NCBI GenBank assembly: GCA_945881965.1
Contig: CAMCVS010000007.1
Location: 62,001 to 126,000, forward strand
DNA length: 64,000 nt
From: Paracoccus haematequi
GTDB taxonomy: Bacteria; Pseudomonadota; Alphaproteobacteria; Rhodobacterales; Rhodobacteraceae
Direction: 5' to 3'
Below, in pieces: positions 28,026-36,658 of this stretch (the stretch's first letter is position 1; each line of letters opens with the position of its first letter). The notes beneath the pieces were generated by a model. The model made no database searches, had not been told where the DNA came from, and worked only from the letters and a program-made list of their open reading frames with translations. The translations under genes were made by a program, and so were the position numbers.

Positions 28026-28032
28026 GGCGGCG

Positions 28033-29043
28033 TCACGCGCCTGATACGCCCGCCTCGGCAAATGTCGCCATGCCGGATTGGCAGGCGACCGCGCCCCGGA
28101 TCACGCCGATGGCGAGCGCCGCCCCCGACCCCTCGCCCAACCGCAGGCCAAGGTTCAGGATCGGCTCCAACCCCAGCCGCGCCAAAAGCGCGCCATGCGC
28201 ATGTTCCGCGCTGACATGGCCTGCCTGCACATGGTCCAGCGCGCCCGCTTGTGTCGCGGCCAGACAGGCGGCGGCGGCGGTGCATATGAACCCGTCCAGC
28301 ACCACAGGGATGCGCGCGGCGCGTGCGCCCGCGATGGCCCCCGCCATGGCCGCAATCTCGCGCCCGCCAAGACGGCAGAGGATATCCAGCCCATCGGCAG
28401 CACCCTGATGCAGCGCCACACCCGCGGCGACCACGGCGGCCTTGCGCGCCAGACCGGCATCATCCACGCCGGTGCCGCGCCCGACCCAATCCTCGGCCGC
28501 GCCGCCATACAGCGCCAGCGCGAGTGCCGCCGCCGATGTGGTGTTCCCGATCCCCATCTCGCCCGGCACCACCAGATGCGCGGTGGGATCGACCGCGTCC
28601 CAGCCCGCCGCAAACGCCGCCGCACAGTCCGCGTCCGACATCGCAGGGCCGGTGGTGAAATCCGCCGTGGGCCGGTCCAAGTCTAGCGGCGTCACCGTCA
28701 GGTCCGCGCCAAAGGCGCGCGCCAGCTGGTTGATCGCCGCACCACCTGCGGCAAAATTGCCGACCATCTGTGCCGTCACCTCGGCGGGAAATGCCGACAC
28801 GCCGCGCGCCGAGATGCCGTGATTGCCCGCAAAGATCAGCACCTGCGGGCGGTCACAGCGCGGGCGATCCGTGCCCTGCCACGCCGCCATCCACTGTGCG
28901 AGGTCTTCCAACCGCCCCAGCGATCCCGGCGGCTTGGTCAGTTGTGCGTTGCGCGCGGCGGCGGCGTCGCGGGCGGCGGGATCAGCGGCGGGCTGTGCGG
29001 CCAGCGCCGCGCGGATGGCATCAAGGGTGGGGAAACGGGGCAT
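28033..29043 (-). CDS. cobT: Nicotinate-nucleotide-dimethylbenzimidazole phosphoribosyltransferase
   Basis: A 336-residue enzyme that activates dimethylbenzimidazole for the lower loop of cobalamin. Family motifs are [51 protein letters not shown], and the catalytic-Glu segment [14 protein letters not shown]. It is divergent from cobS across 75 bp, with no cobalamin riboswitch visible. The gene is convergent with kefB (7 nt gap). Confidence 0.95.
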   Translation of the reverse strand: MPRFPTLDAIRAALAAQPAADPAARDAAAARNAQLTKPPGSLGRLEDLAQWMAAWQGTDRPRCDRPQVLIFAGNHGISARGVSAFPAEVTAQMVGNFAAGGAAINQLARAFGADLTVTPLDLDRPTADFTTGPAMSDADCAAAFAAGWDAVDPTAHLVVPGEMGIGNTTSAAALALALYGGAAEDWVGRGTGVDDAGLARKAAVVAAGVALHQGAADGLDILCRLGGREIAAMAGAIAGARAARIPVVLDGFICTAAAACLAATQAGALDHVQAGHVSAEHAHGALLARLGLEPILNLGLRLGEGSGAALAIGVIRGAVACQSGMATFAEAGVSGA

Positions 29044-29118
29044 CGGTCCTCGCGTTGCAGATGGGTTGCGCCCGGTCTATCGCTTGCGCCAGCGGGTGCA
29101 AGCGGGCGGGGCGGCAGA

Positions 29119-29877
29119 ATGACCACACAGAACGACGCGCGGATGATCTGGGCCGATGTGCCCGCCGCACTTGGCCTGTTGACGCGGTTCCCGGTGCAGG
29201 TGGATGGCGACCGCGCCATGGCGCGCGGCGCGCGGGCGGCCTGGGCCTGGCCGTTGGCTGGGCTGGCTGTGGCGCTGCCTGCGCTGATGGTGGGGTGGCT
29301 GAGCGCGGGCCTGGGCCCCGATATCGCGGCGGGGCTGATGCTGACGGTGATGATCGTCGCCACCGGCGGGCTGCATGCCGACGGGCTGGCGGATTGTGCC
29401 GATGCGTTCTGGGGCGGGCATACGCCCGCGCGGCGGCTGGAAATCCTGAAAGACAGCCGCATTGGCGCCTATGGCACGCTGGCGCTGATCCTTGGGATGG
29501 GCCTGATCTGGCAGGCGCTGGCGGGGCTGGTAGCCGTGGAGGCTTGGGGAGCCGTCGCGGCAGCGGCGATGCTGTCCCGCGCGGCGATGGCGGGGGTTAT
29601 GGCGGCCCTGCCCTTTGCGCGCGCGGGCGGGTTGGCGGCCAGCGTCGGACGCCCGCCGTGGGACACGGTCATCTTGGGCGGGGCGCTGGCGTTGGCGCTA
29701 GCGGTTGCGCTGACCGGGATGGCGGGCCTTGTGGCGGCGCTGGCGGCAGGGGCTGCTGCAACGGGCGTGGCGCGCCTTGCGCAAACCAAGATCGGCGGAC
29801 AGACCGGCGATGTGCTGGGCGCGGCGCAGGTCATGGCAGATCTGGCCGCGCTGTTGACCCTGCTGGCACTGGCCTGA
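29119..29877 (+). CDS. cobS: Adenosylcobinamide-GDP ribazoletransferase (cobalamin synthase)
   Basis: A 252-residue integral membrane protein joining adenosylcobinamide-GDP to alpha-ribazole, using the product of CobT encoded divergently. The key acidic motif GGLHADGLADCADAFWGGHT and KDSRIGAYGTLAL are clear, followed by several hydrophobic helices. ATG 29119 yields MTTQNDARMIWADVPAALG; the much longer open frame upstream runs across cobT on the other strand and is rejected. It ends before a terminator serving the opposite gene. Confidence 0.94.
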   Translation: MTTQNDARMIWADVPAALGLLTRFPVQVDGDRAMARGARAAWAWPLAGLAVALPALMVGWLSAGLGPDIAAGLMLTVMIVATGGLHADGLADCADAFWGGHTPARRLEILKDSRIGAYGTLALILGMGLIWQALAGLVAVEAWGAVAAAAMLSRAAMAGVMAALPFARAGGLAASVGRPPWDTVILGGALALALAVALTGMAGLVAALAAGAAATGVARLAQTKIGGQTGDVLGAAQVMADLAALLTLLALA

Positions 29878-29891
29878 ACGAAACCTTAATG

Positions 29892-29920
29892 AAAAAGGCC
29901 GCACCCCAAGGCGCGGCCTT
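29892..29920 (-). terminator. Rho-independent terminator of carD
   Basis: Perfect 8-bp stem AAGGCCGC/GCGGCCTT (29895-29902 with 29913-29920), a 10-nt loop, and on the minus strand a run of T (29896-29892) directly after the stem. It lies 16 nt beyond the carD stop and 15 nt beyond the cobS stop. On the plus strand it lacks the T-run, so it primarily serves carD. Confidence 0.85.
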
Positions 29921-29935
29921 GATGCCATGAATGGC

Positions 29936-30445
29936 TCAGGCGGCGCGGCTGACCAGCACTTCGCCGACCTTGCGCGCGGCGGATGCCTCGTCGCCCCCCG
30001 CCACAGCCGCCACTTCGCGCGTCAGCCGTTCCAGAGCCGCCTCGTACAACTGCCGCTCGGAATAGCTTTGCTCGCGCTGGTCATCGGCGCGGTGCAGGTC
30101 GCGCACCACCTCGGCAATCGCGATCAGGTCGCCCGAGTTGATCTTTTGTTCATATTCCTGCGCACGGCGCGACCACATGGCGCGCTTGACCTTGGCCTTG
30201 CCGCGCAGCGTTTTCATCGCCTGGCTGACCACATCGGGCGAGGACAGCGACCGCATCCCGATATCGGTGGCCTTGTGCGTCGGCACCCGCAGGGTCATCT
30301 TGTCCTTCTCGAACGAGATCACGAACAGTTCCAGCTTGATCCCCGCGATCTCCTGCTCTTCGATCGACACGATCTGTCCGACGCCATGCGCCGGATAAAC
30401 CACGTAATCGTTGGGGCGGAATTCGGGCTTCTTGGTCTTGGTCAT
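29936..30445 (-). CDS. carD: CarD-family RNA polymerase-binding regulator
   Basis: A 169-residue protein. The N-terminal Tudor-like RNA-polymerase-interaction domain is FRPNDYVVYPAHGVGQIVSI, followed by IKLELFVISFEKDKMTLRVP. The C-terminal helical DNA-contacting part includes KRAMWSRRAQEYEQKINSGD. CarD stabilises open complexes at rRNA and other promoters that lack strong discriminators, and is essential or growth-controlling in several alphaproteobacteria. The gene is monocistronic, with a terminator 16 nt beyond and a 200-nt leader containing an extended -10 candidate. Confidence 0.95.
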   Translation of the reverse strand: MTKTKKPEFRPNDYVVYPAHGVGQIVSIEEQEIAGIKLELFVISFEKDKMTLRVPTHKATDIGMRSLSSPDVVSQAMKTLRGKAKVKRAMWSRRAQEYEQKINSGDLIAIAEVVRDLHRADDQREQSYSERQLYEAALERLTREVAAVAGGDEASAARKVGEVLVSRAA

Positions 30446-30656
30446 TCGGTTCCTTCCTCAAAAGACCCACATCCCGGGTCTCACGGTCAGGCGCGAACGC
30501 ATCTGGCGGGTATCCTGCAAAAGATCAGCCCCGGCGGGCACAACGTCTGTGACAGGACGCGCACGCTGTCCCGGCCTCCGGATTATGATCGCAGGATTGC
30601 TTCCCCAGTGCGGCGTGACAGTGTGGATGTCAGGCGGTCTTCGTCATGTGCGTGTC

Positions 30657-30665
30657 ATCATAGCA
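30657..30665 (-). promoter_or_regulatory. Candidate extended -10 promoter for carD
   Basis: The minus strand reads TGCTATGAT, an extended -10 (TGn plus 5 of 6 matches to TATAAT), in the gene-free stretch 30446-30775. It would give a leader of about 205 nt. No matching -35 is evident, which an extended -10 tolerates. Apart from this and the fdxA hairpin I see nothing in that 330-bp gap. Confidence 0.35.
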
Positions 30666-30733
30666 CAAAAAACGCAGATTCGGAAGCATCACGTCAAAGC
30701 TGAAGAAACACGGTAAAACCACGTCTTTTCAAC

Positions 30734-30763
30734 GCGCTGACGCCGGTAACGCAGCGTCAGCGC
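30734..30763 (-). terminator. Strong hairpin after fdxA, possible terminator
   Basis: Perfect 10-bp stem GCGCTGACGC/GCGTCAGCGC with a 10-nt loop, 12 nt beyond the fdxA stop. The T-run expected of an intrinsic terminator is missing on the minus strand (GTTGAAAAG follows), so it may act as a mRNA 3' stabiliser or work with Rho. Confidence 0.5.
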
Positions 30764-30775
30764 CCGCGAATCGCC

Positions 30776-31114
30776 TTAGCTGCCCGCGCCTGCCTTTTCC
30801 GAAAACAGCGTGGCCAGCTTGCCGGTTTCTCCGTCGCGGGCCTCGGCTTCGGGCAGCGGATCTTTGCGGACCGTGATCACCGGCCACATCTCGGAATACT
30901 TGCGGTTGAAGGTCACCCATTTGTCCATGTCCGGTTCGGTATCCGGGCGGATCGCGTCGGCGGGACATTCCGGTTCACACACGCCGCAGTCGATACATTC
31001 ATCCGGGTGGATCACCAGCATGTTCTCGCCTTCGTAGAAACAATCCACGGGGCATACCTCGACGCAGTCGGTGTATTTGCAGGCGATGCAGTTATCAGTC
31101 ACGACATAGGTCAT
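30776..31114 (-). CDS. fdxA: Seven-iron ferredoxin (3Fe-4S plus 4Fe-4S)
   Basis: A 112-residue ferredoxin. By analogy with Azotobacter FdI, Cys9, Cys17 and Cys50 would bind the 3Fe-4S cluster, and Cys21, Cys40, Cys43 and Cys46 the 4Fe-4S cluster ([31 protein letters not shown]). The C-terminal extension ([20 protein letters not shown]) is the usual FdxA tail. The ATG follows no close upstream gene on this strand other than the S4 gene 82 nt away, so it may be the second gene of a pair or independent. Redox partners are unknown. Confidence 0.95.
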   Translation of the reverse strand: MTYVVTDNCIACKYTDCVEVCPVDCFYEGENMLVIHPDECIDCGVCEPECPADAIRPDTEPDMDKWVTFNRKYSEMWPVITVRKDPLPEAEARDGETGKLATLFSEKAGAGS

Positions 31115-31195
31115 AATGGCTGTCTCTTATCTTTGTCACAGAAAGACCTAGACCGCTTCGGTGCCGGGTTCAAGTCGCGCGGGCGGTGCCTGCGG

Positions 31196-31459
31196 TCACA
31201 ACTCTTCATACAGCGTTTGCGCCTCGGTCGCGGGGCCGCGCCGGTCCGGCAGGCCGATCACACGGACCACCCGGATTCGGTCGCCCTGCGGGATGGTCAG
31301 CACATCCCCCGGCCCCACCTCGCGCGATGGCTTGTCGATGCGGTGGCCATTCAGCCGCAGCTTACCGCCTGCGACCATCTCGGTCGCAAGCCCGCGTGTT
31401 TTATAGAACCGCGTCTGCCACAGCCATTTGTCGATGCGCAGACGGGGCTCCGCCGCCAT
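31196..31459 (-). CDS. S4-domain RNA-binding protein (Hsp15-like)
   Basis: An 87-residue protein starting MAAEPRLRIDKWLWQTRFYK; the S4 fold is clear (RGLATEMVAGGKLRLNGHRI, SREVGPGDVLTIPQGDRIRV). It resembles HslR/Hsp15, which rescues dissociated 50S subunits with nascent chains after heat shock. The gene starts 6 nt after the helicase stop, so both are probably one transcript concerned with RNA. The tail LPDRRGPATEAQTLYEEL is shorter than in E. coli Hsp15. Confidence 0.9.
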   Translation of the reverse strand: MAAEPRLRIDKWLWQTRFYKTRGLATEMVAGGKLRLNGHRIDKPSREVGPGDVLTIPQGDRIRVVRVIGLPDRRGPATEAQTLYEEL

Positions 31460-31465
31460 GCCGGG

Positions 31466-34400
31466 TCAGAGTTTGCCCTTGAGCGCCAAAAGCGCGGCAA
31501 ACGGGCTGTCGGGGTCGTATTTTTCCGCGCGCGGCGGGGCGGCGGAATGGACCTTGGGGCCGTTGCGGTCGTTGCGATCCGGGCGCTCGTTGCGGTCATT
31601 ACGATCAGGGCGGTTGCCCTTGTTGCCCGCGTTATTGCCCGCATTGCCACCAGCGTTCCCACCCGGCTTGCCCGCAAAGCGGTCCTCGCGCGGGCCGCGA
31701 TCACCGCTGCGGTCGGGGCTACGATCTGGGCCACGGTCACTTGCAGGCTTTCCGCCGTCCTTGGCAAAGCCTGCACGGTTCTCGGAGCGATTTTCACCAC
31801 GATTGTCAGGGCCGCGCCGTCCACGGCCCTGTCCATCACCACCTTCGGGGCGCGGACGATCCGGGCGCGGGGTGTTCGCCGCAGCGCCGTCTGCGCGCGG
31901 GGCATCATTGCGTGCGCCATCAGGACGCGGGCCACGCGGCGGGCGCGGGCCTGCATCAGCGGTGGGTTGGCCCACTTGGCCCTGACTCTGCGCACCCTGA
32001 CCCTGCCCACCCTGGCCCTGGCCCTGGCCTGCGCGGGGTGCGCGCGGCGGGCGGGCTGCATTGGCATCGCGGCGCGGACCACGGTTTTCGCGCGGTGCGG
32101 CGGGCTTGCGGCCCCAGACGAAGGTATAGAACACCTCCATCTCGACCGGAGTTTCGGCGGGGATTTCGGCGGGGGTTTCCGCCTGTGCAGGCGCTGCATC
32201 GTCACGCGCCAAAGTCTCTGCCACAGCCTCAGTCAAAGTCTCAGTCAAAGCTTCCGGTGCGGCCGCGGCGACCGCCTCGGGCGCTGCCTCGGACACCGTA
32301 ACGGCTTCTGCGTCACCCTGCGGCAACAGCGTCGCCACCGGCACGGGGGCTTCGGGCGCGGGTTTGACCTTGGGGCGTTCGGCTTTTTCAGAGCGATAGC
32401 CCAGCCCGTCCATCAGCAGCGCGAACTGTTCCAGCGTCATGCCGGTGATCGACAGCATTTCCGGCTTGGCCTCGAACCCGGCGCGGCTGTCAACGGCGCG
32501 CAACTGATCCGCAAGCCGTTCCAGCATGTCGATGCGGATCGCGCGGTGAGCGGCAACGCGATAGCCCGCCATGGTGAAATAGCCCTCGGGCATCCCCGGA
32601 ATGACCGGCACCGTGACCAGACCGGCAGGGGCGGCTTCGGGAAATTCCGCCAGACCCTTGGCCAGCGACCACAGCACCAGACGCAACCGCGTCGGCGCGG
32701 GTTTCAGCACCAAAGGCAGAAAGATCGTGTATTGCCCGAACCGGACGCCATGCTTGCGCAGCACCGCGCGCGCGTCCTGTTCCAGCGCCTTGACCTCTTC
32801 GGCAATCGAGGCCCGTTCGATGATGCCGAAATTCTCGACCAGCCGGAACGCAAAGCCGCGCGCCAGCCCTGTCAGCGTTTCGTCGCGCTGCAACGCCATC
32901 AGCGGGTCAAACAGCGCCGATATCTTGCGGTCGATGAAATGCTGCAACCGGCGCTGCACCTTTTGCAGCACGTCGGGGCCGGCCTCGTCATCGACAAAGG
33001 CGGTGACCTGCGGCTTCAGCGCATCCGCGCCCGCGACCAGCTTGCCCACAGCCGCCGTGCCCCACATCAGCCCGCCCTGTTCGGTAAAGTCGATCTCGGT
33101 ATCGGGCGCGTTATAGAACCGGTCCGCCCGCAGGTGGAAATGCGGCGCCAGCGCGGCGGTCGATGCCTGCGCGATGGCTTTTGCCTCTGCCCCCGTGGCA
33201 TCCTTGTCCTGCCGGAACCGGAATCCCTCCAGACGGCCGACGAACTCGCCCTCAACCGTCACTTCGCCCTTGTCGTTTACCTCGGCCAAAAGGGCCTCCT
33301 TCTGTTTGAGCCGCCGCAACAACACCGAGGTGCGCCGGTCCACAAAGCGTTGCGTCAATCGGGCGTGCAAGGCATCCGACAGGCGATCTTCTACAGCGCG
33401 GGTTTCATCCCGCCAATGGCTTTCATCATCAACCCAGCCACGGCGTTGCGCCACATAGGTCCAGGTGCGGATAAACGCCAGCCTGCGCGACAGGGTGTCG
33501 ATCTCGCCATCGGTGCGGTCGATGCGGTGGATCTGCCCCGCCAGCCAATCATTGGGCACCTGGCCGCGTTGATGCAGGTGGATGAAAATCTGTTCCAACA
33601 GGCTGGCATGTTCCGCCGCCGAGATGCCGCGAAAATCCGGCACACGGCAGACATCCCATAACAGCCGGACCGAGGCGGCGTCCGACGCGCGCGCGCGCAC
33701 CTCGGCCACCTCGGCCAGGGTTTTCAGCGCCGACAGGTCGTCAGAATCGCGCGCGCGGGTCAGCAACGGATGGTCCGGCATCCGTTCCAGCGACGATATC
33801 AGCGCATCCACCGTGCCGAACCGCAGGTCGGCGTTGCGCCAGATCAGGCGGCGCACCGGGGCAAACTGATTTTCCATGATCGCCTCGGCCACGTCGGGGT
33901 CCAATGGCCCCGCCTCACCGGTGACGCCAAAGGTGCCGTCCACCAACCCGCGCCCCGCGCGCCCCGCGATCTGGGCCAATTCATTGGGCATCAGGGGCCG
34001 CATCCGCCGCCCGTCGAACTTGGTCAGCGCCGAAAACGCCACATGCGCGATATCCAGGTTCAGCCCCATGCCGATGGCATCGGTAGCGACCAGAAAATCC
34101 ACCTCGCCCGCCTGATACATGGCCACCTGCGCGTTGCGGGTGCGGGGCGACAGCGCGCCCATCACCACGGCCGCCCCGCCACGCTGGCGTTTCAGCAATT
34201 CTGCAATCGCATACACATTTTCAACCGAAAATCCGACAATCGCGCTACGGAGCTGCATCCGGCTTATCTTTTTCTCACCTGCATAGGTCAGGTTCGACAT
34301 CCGGTCGCGGCGGATGAACTGGGTCTGCGGCACCAGCGTGGCAATCGCGGATTTCATCGTTTCCGCGCCGAGAAACATGGTTTCCAACAACCCGCGCGAC

Positions 34401-34741
34401 CGCAACAGCCGGTCGGTGAACACATGTCCGCGCTCCGGGTCACCGCAGAGCTGGATTTCATCCACCGCGACGAAATCCGCGCCCATGCCCTCGGGCATCG
34501 CCTCGACGGTGCAGACCCAGTATTGCACCCGGTCGGGCACGATCCGCTCTTCGCCCGTCACCAGCGCCACCACCGACGGGCCACGGATGGCCACGATGCG
34601 GTCATAGACCTCGCGGGCCAAAAGCCGCAGCGGCAGACCGATCACCCCGGTGCGATAGCCCAGCATCCGGTCAATGGCATAGGTGGTCTTGCCGGTGTTC
34701 GTTGGCCCAAGGACCGCCGTGATGCGCGTGGGCTCGGCCAT
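31466..34741 (-). CDS. SUV3-like superfamily 2 RNA helicase with long disordered C-terminus
   Basis: A 1091-residue protein. Residues 1-400 are the helicase core, related to mitochondrial SUV3: Walker A LGPTNTGKTTYA near residue 11, motif II FVAVDEIQLCGD, and motif VI QIAGRAGRGLVDG. A middle region to about 850 includes PQVTAFVDDEAGP and EAVAAAAPEALTETL-type stretches. From about 880 the tail is low complexity, with Arg/Asn/Asp/Gly/Pro/Gln repeats such as NDRNERPDRNDRN and GQGQGGQGQGAQ, likely disordered and RNA-binding. A role in RNA decay is inferred from SUV3. The S4 gene follows directly. Confidence 0.9.
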   Translation of the reverse strand: MAEPTRITAVLGPTNTGKTTYAIDRMLGYRTGVIGLPLRLLAREVYDRIVAIRGPSVVALVTGEERIVPDRVQYWVCTVEAMPEGMGADFVAVDEIQLCGDPERGHVFTDRLLRSRGLLETMFLGAETMKSAIATLVPQTQFIRRDRMSNLTYAGEKKISRMQLRSAIVGFSVENVYAIAELLKRQRGGAAVVMGALSPRTRNAQVAMYQAGEVDFLVATDAIGMGLNLDIAHVAFSALTKFDGRRMRPLMPNELAQIAGRAGRGLVDGTFGVTGEAGPLDPDVAEAIMENQFAPVRRLIWRNADLRFGTVDALISSLERMPDHPLLTRARDSDDLSALKTLAEVAEVRARASDAASVRLLWDVCRVPDFRGISAAEHASLLEQIFIHLHQRGQVPNDWLAGQIHRIDRTDGEIDTLSRRLAFIRTWTYVAQRRGWVDDESHWRDETRAVEDRLSDALHARLTQRFVDRRTSVLLRRLKQKEALLAEVNDKGEVTVEGEFVGRLEGFRFRQDKDATGAEAKAIAQASTAALAPHFHLRADRFYNAPDTEIDFTEQGGLMWGTAAVGKLVAGADALKPQVTAFVDDEAGPDVLQKVQRRLQHFIDRKISALFDPLMALQRDETLTGLARGFAFRLVENFGIIERASIAEEVKALEQDARAVLRKHGVRFGQYTIFLPLVLKPAPTRLRLVLWSLAKGLAEFPEAAPAGLVTVPVIPGMPEGYFTMAGYRVAAHRAIRIDMLERLADQLRAVDSRAGFEAKPEMLSITGMTLEQFALLMDGLGYRSEKAERPKVKPAPEAPVPVATLLPQGDAEAVTVSEAAPEAVAAAAPEALTETLTEAVAETLARDDAAPAQAETPAEIPAETPVEMEVFYTFVWGRKPAAPRENRGPRRDANAARPPRAPRAGQGQGQGGQGQGAQSQGQVGQPTADAGPRPPRGPRPDGARNDAPRADGAAANTPRPDRPRPEGGDGQGRGRRGPDNRGENRSENRAGFAKDGGKPASDRGPDRSPDRSGDRGPREDRFAGKPGGNAGGNAGNNAGNKGNRPDRNDRNERPDRNDRNGPKVHSAAPPRAEKYDPDSPFAALLALKGKL

Positions 34742-34762
34742 GGCCCGCTCTCCGGGGATAAA

Positions 34763-35335
34763 TCAGAGCGTCGCGCCACGCGTCTTGGCCTCAAGCCGCG
34801 TCACCGCCTCTTGAGCTTCGTCGTAATGCGGGTGTGCCTTGAGGGCAAGCGCATAGGCGTCGCGGGCGGCATCAAGGCGGTCAAGCTGTTCCAGGATTGC
34901 GCCCAGACCCAGCATCGCCTCGAAATGGCGCGGGTCCAGCCGCAGCACCTGTTCCAGATCGGCAATCGCCAGCCCCAATTCTTCCAGCGCGAAAAACGCC
35001 TTGGCGCGGGTGTGCCAGGCTTCGGCAAAGTCCGGCGCATGTTCGACCAGCGCAGACAGATGTTCCGCCGCCACCGCCGCCTCGCCGCGTTCCAGCGCAT
35101 CAATGCCGCGCTTCAGCAGCAAATCCATCGCCACCGACCCCGACCGCCGCCGTTCCAGCGCGATTTCCCGCAGGATGACCTCGGCGGCTTCGGGACCGGA
35201 TGTCGCCAAACTGTCATACAACGGTTGCAATTTCGCCGTCTCTGCGAGGGCCGGCGCGGACAGAGGTATGGAAAACCATACCATGGCCAAAACTGCCGCA
35301 ACGTGGGATTTGATATCGCGTCCGAAGATGTTCAT
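34763..35335 (-). CDS. Exported TPR protein
   Basis: A 190-residue protein with an N-terminal signal (AAVLAMVWFSIPLSAPALA, cleavage before ETAKL) and three to four tetratricopeptide repeats: RGIDALERGEAAVAAEHLSA, AWHTRAKAFFALEELGLAIA, GLGAILEQLDRLDAARDAYA. Periplasmic scaffold or adaptor function is typical. It is 21 nt upstream of the helicase gene on the same strand and divergent from the SCP2 gene across a 69-bp gap with a 16-bp palindrome. Confidence 0.88.
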   Translation of the reverse strand: MNIFGRDIKSHVAAVLAMVWFSIPLSAPALAETAKLQPLYDSLATSGPEAAEVILREIALERRRSGSVAMDLLLKRGIDALERGEAAVAAEHLSALVEHAPDFAEAWHTRAKAFFALEELGLAIADLEQVLRLDPRHFEAMLGLGAILEQLDRLDAARDAYALALKAHPHYDEAQEAVTRLEAKTRGATL

Positions 35336-35376
35336 ACCGCAACAGTAACCTTGCGCCGGGCAAAATCCAGACCCCG

Positions 35377-35392
35377 CGCATCACGTGATGCG
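35377..35392. promoter_or_regulatory. 16-bp perfect palindrome between divergent TPR and SCP2 genes
   Basis: CGCATCACGTGATGCG is a perfect 16-bp palindrome centred on CACGTG. It lies in the 69-bp intergenic gap, 13 bp before the SCP2 ATG and 42 bp before the TPR ATG. It is well placed to bind a dimeric regulator affecting both genes. Confidence 0.6.
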
Positions 35393-35404
35393 GAGATCAC
35401 CGGA

Positions 35405-35695
35405 ATGAGCGATATCGTAACAGGGGCCGTCGCGGCCCTGAATGACAAGATGAGCGGCCAAGGCTTTGACGGCGTGGCGAAATTCATGATCGAAGGCGAA
35501 GGCGCGGTCATGATCGACGCGAACGGCGCCCATGCGGGTGATGACGCCGCAGATGTGACGCTGACCGCCTCTGCCGAGACGTTTCAGGCGATTCTGGCCG
35601 GTGATCTGAACGCCACGGCGGCCTTCATGGCGGGCAAGCTGACGGTGGACGGCGACATCGGTCTGGCGATGAAACTGGGCACGGTTCTGGGTTGA
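35405..35695 (+). CDS. SCP2 sterol-binding domain protein
   Basis: A 96-residue stand-alone SCP2 domain: MSDIVTGAVAALNDKMSGQG, then KFMIEGEGAVMIDANGAHAG, DVTLTASAETFQAILAGDLN, and the C-terminal FMAGKLTVDGDIGLAMKLG. The family binds lipids or acyl chains in a hydrophobic tunnel. No signal peptide, so cytoplasmic. It is followed after one base by an alpha/beta hydrolase resembling a lysophospholipase, so a joint role in lipid handling is plausible. Confidence 0.92.
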   Translation: MSDIVTGAVAALNDKMSGQGFDGVAKFMIEGEGAVMIDANGAHAGDDAADVTLTASAETFQAILAGDLNATAAFMAGKLTVDGDIGLAMKLGTVLG

Positions 35696-35696
35696 T

Positions 35697-36629
35697 ATGA
35701 CGCCCGCGCCGTTCCACGCCGATCTGGCGCAAGGCCCTACGGGCGGTCGTGCCCATTGGGTGCGGACGGCAGACGGTCTGCGGCTGCGCATCGCGCAATG
35801 GACGGATCACGCCGCGCCAAAAGGCACGGTGTTGATCCTGCCGGGGCGCACCGAGTTCATCGAGAAATACGGGATGTTCGCCGCTGACATGGCCGCGCGC
35901 GGGTTTGCCAGCCTGTGCGTGGACTGGCGTGGTCAGGGCCTGTCGGACCGGCTGCTGCCGGATCGGCTGGTGGGCCATATCGGGCGTCTGCCTGATTATC
36001 AAAAGGATGTGCGGGCGCTGTTCGATCTGGCCCGCGCCGTCGATGCACCGCGCCCGTGGTTCCTGATCGGCCATTCGATGGGCGGCGGGATCGGATTGCG
36101 GTCGGTGATCGAAGGTGTGCCCGTCGCCGCCTGTGCCTTTACCGGGCCGATGTGGGGCATCCACCTGACGCCGTGGGTGCGGCCCTTTGCCACCAACTAT
36201 GCGCATTTTCTGTCGGCCATCGGGCGCGCCAACGGCTATGCGCCGTCCACGGCCACCCGCAACTATGTGCTGTCCGCCCCGTTCGCGGACAACAAGCTGA
36301 CCACGGACGCCGCGATGTGGGACATGATGCGGCACCAGATCACGGCGGTGCCCGAACTGGAACTGGCGGGACCATCGGTGCATTGGGTGTCGCAGGCGCT
36401 GCGCGAAACCGCGTGGCTGCACCGCCAGCCCTCGCCCGACCTGCCCTGCCTGACGCTGGTGGGCGCGCAAGAGCGCATCATCGACCTGCCCCGCGTGCAT
36501 GACCGCATGGCGCGCTGGCCCAAGGGGCGGCTGGTGATCGTGCCGGGCGCGGAACACGAGGTGCTGATGGAAGGCCCGGCGACCCGCGCCAGCATCGCCG
36601 ATCAACTGGCCGCGCATTTCACCCTGTGA
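35697..36629 (+). CDS. Alpha/beta hydrolase, lysophospholipase (PldB)-like
   Basis: A 310-residue serine hydrolase. The nucleophile elbow is GHSMGGGIG, the acid probably in LVGAQERIIDLP and the His in VPGAEHEVLMEGP, completing the triad. The segment FIEKYGMFAADMAARGFASL and CVDWRGQGLSDRLLPDR match the PldB/monoglyceride-lipase group. There is no signal peptide. It starts a single base after the SCP2 stop, so it is co-transcribed with it. Confidence 0.9.
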   Translation: MTPAPFHADLAQGPTGGRAHWVRTADGLRLRIAQWTDHAAPKGTVLILPGRTEFIEKYGMFAADMAARGFASLCVDWRGQGLSDRLLPDRLVGHIGRLPDYQKDVRALFDLARAVDAPRPWFLIGHSMGGGIGLRSVIEGVPVAACAFTGPMWGIHLTPWVRPFATNYAHFLSAIGRANGYAPSTATRNYVLSAPFADNKLTTDAAMWDMMRHQITAVPELELAGPSVHWVSQALRETAWLHRQPSPDLPCLTLVGAQERIIDLPRVHDRMARWPKGRLVIVPGAEHEVLMEGPATRASIADQLAAHFTL

Positions 36630-36658
36630 ACGCGGGCGTGTTGCGCTAACCTCCGCGC

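Noticed and set aside
28819-29118. 100-codon N-terminal extension of CobS
   Set aside because: It would run antisense through cobT; the conserved CobS start is at 29119.
29044-29118. Cobalamin riboswitch between cobT and cobS
   Set aside because: The 75-bp gap is too short for the element and has no B12-box-like sequence.
31007-33661. 884-codon plus-strand open frame opposite the helicase
   Set aside because: The helicase has intact motifs on the minus strand; the plus frame is compositionally an antisense shadow, including low-complexity translation of the disordered tail.
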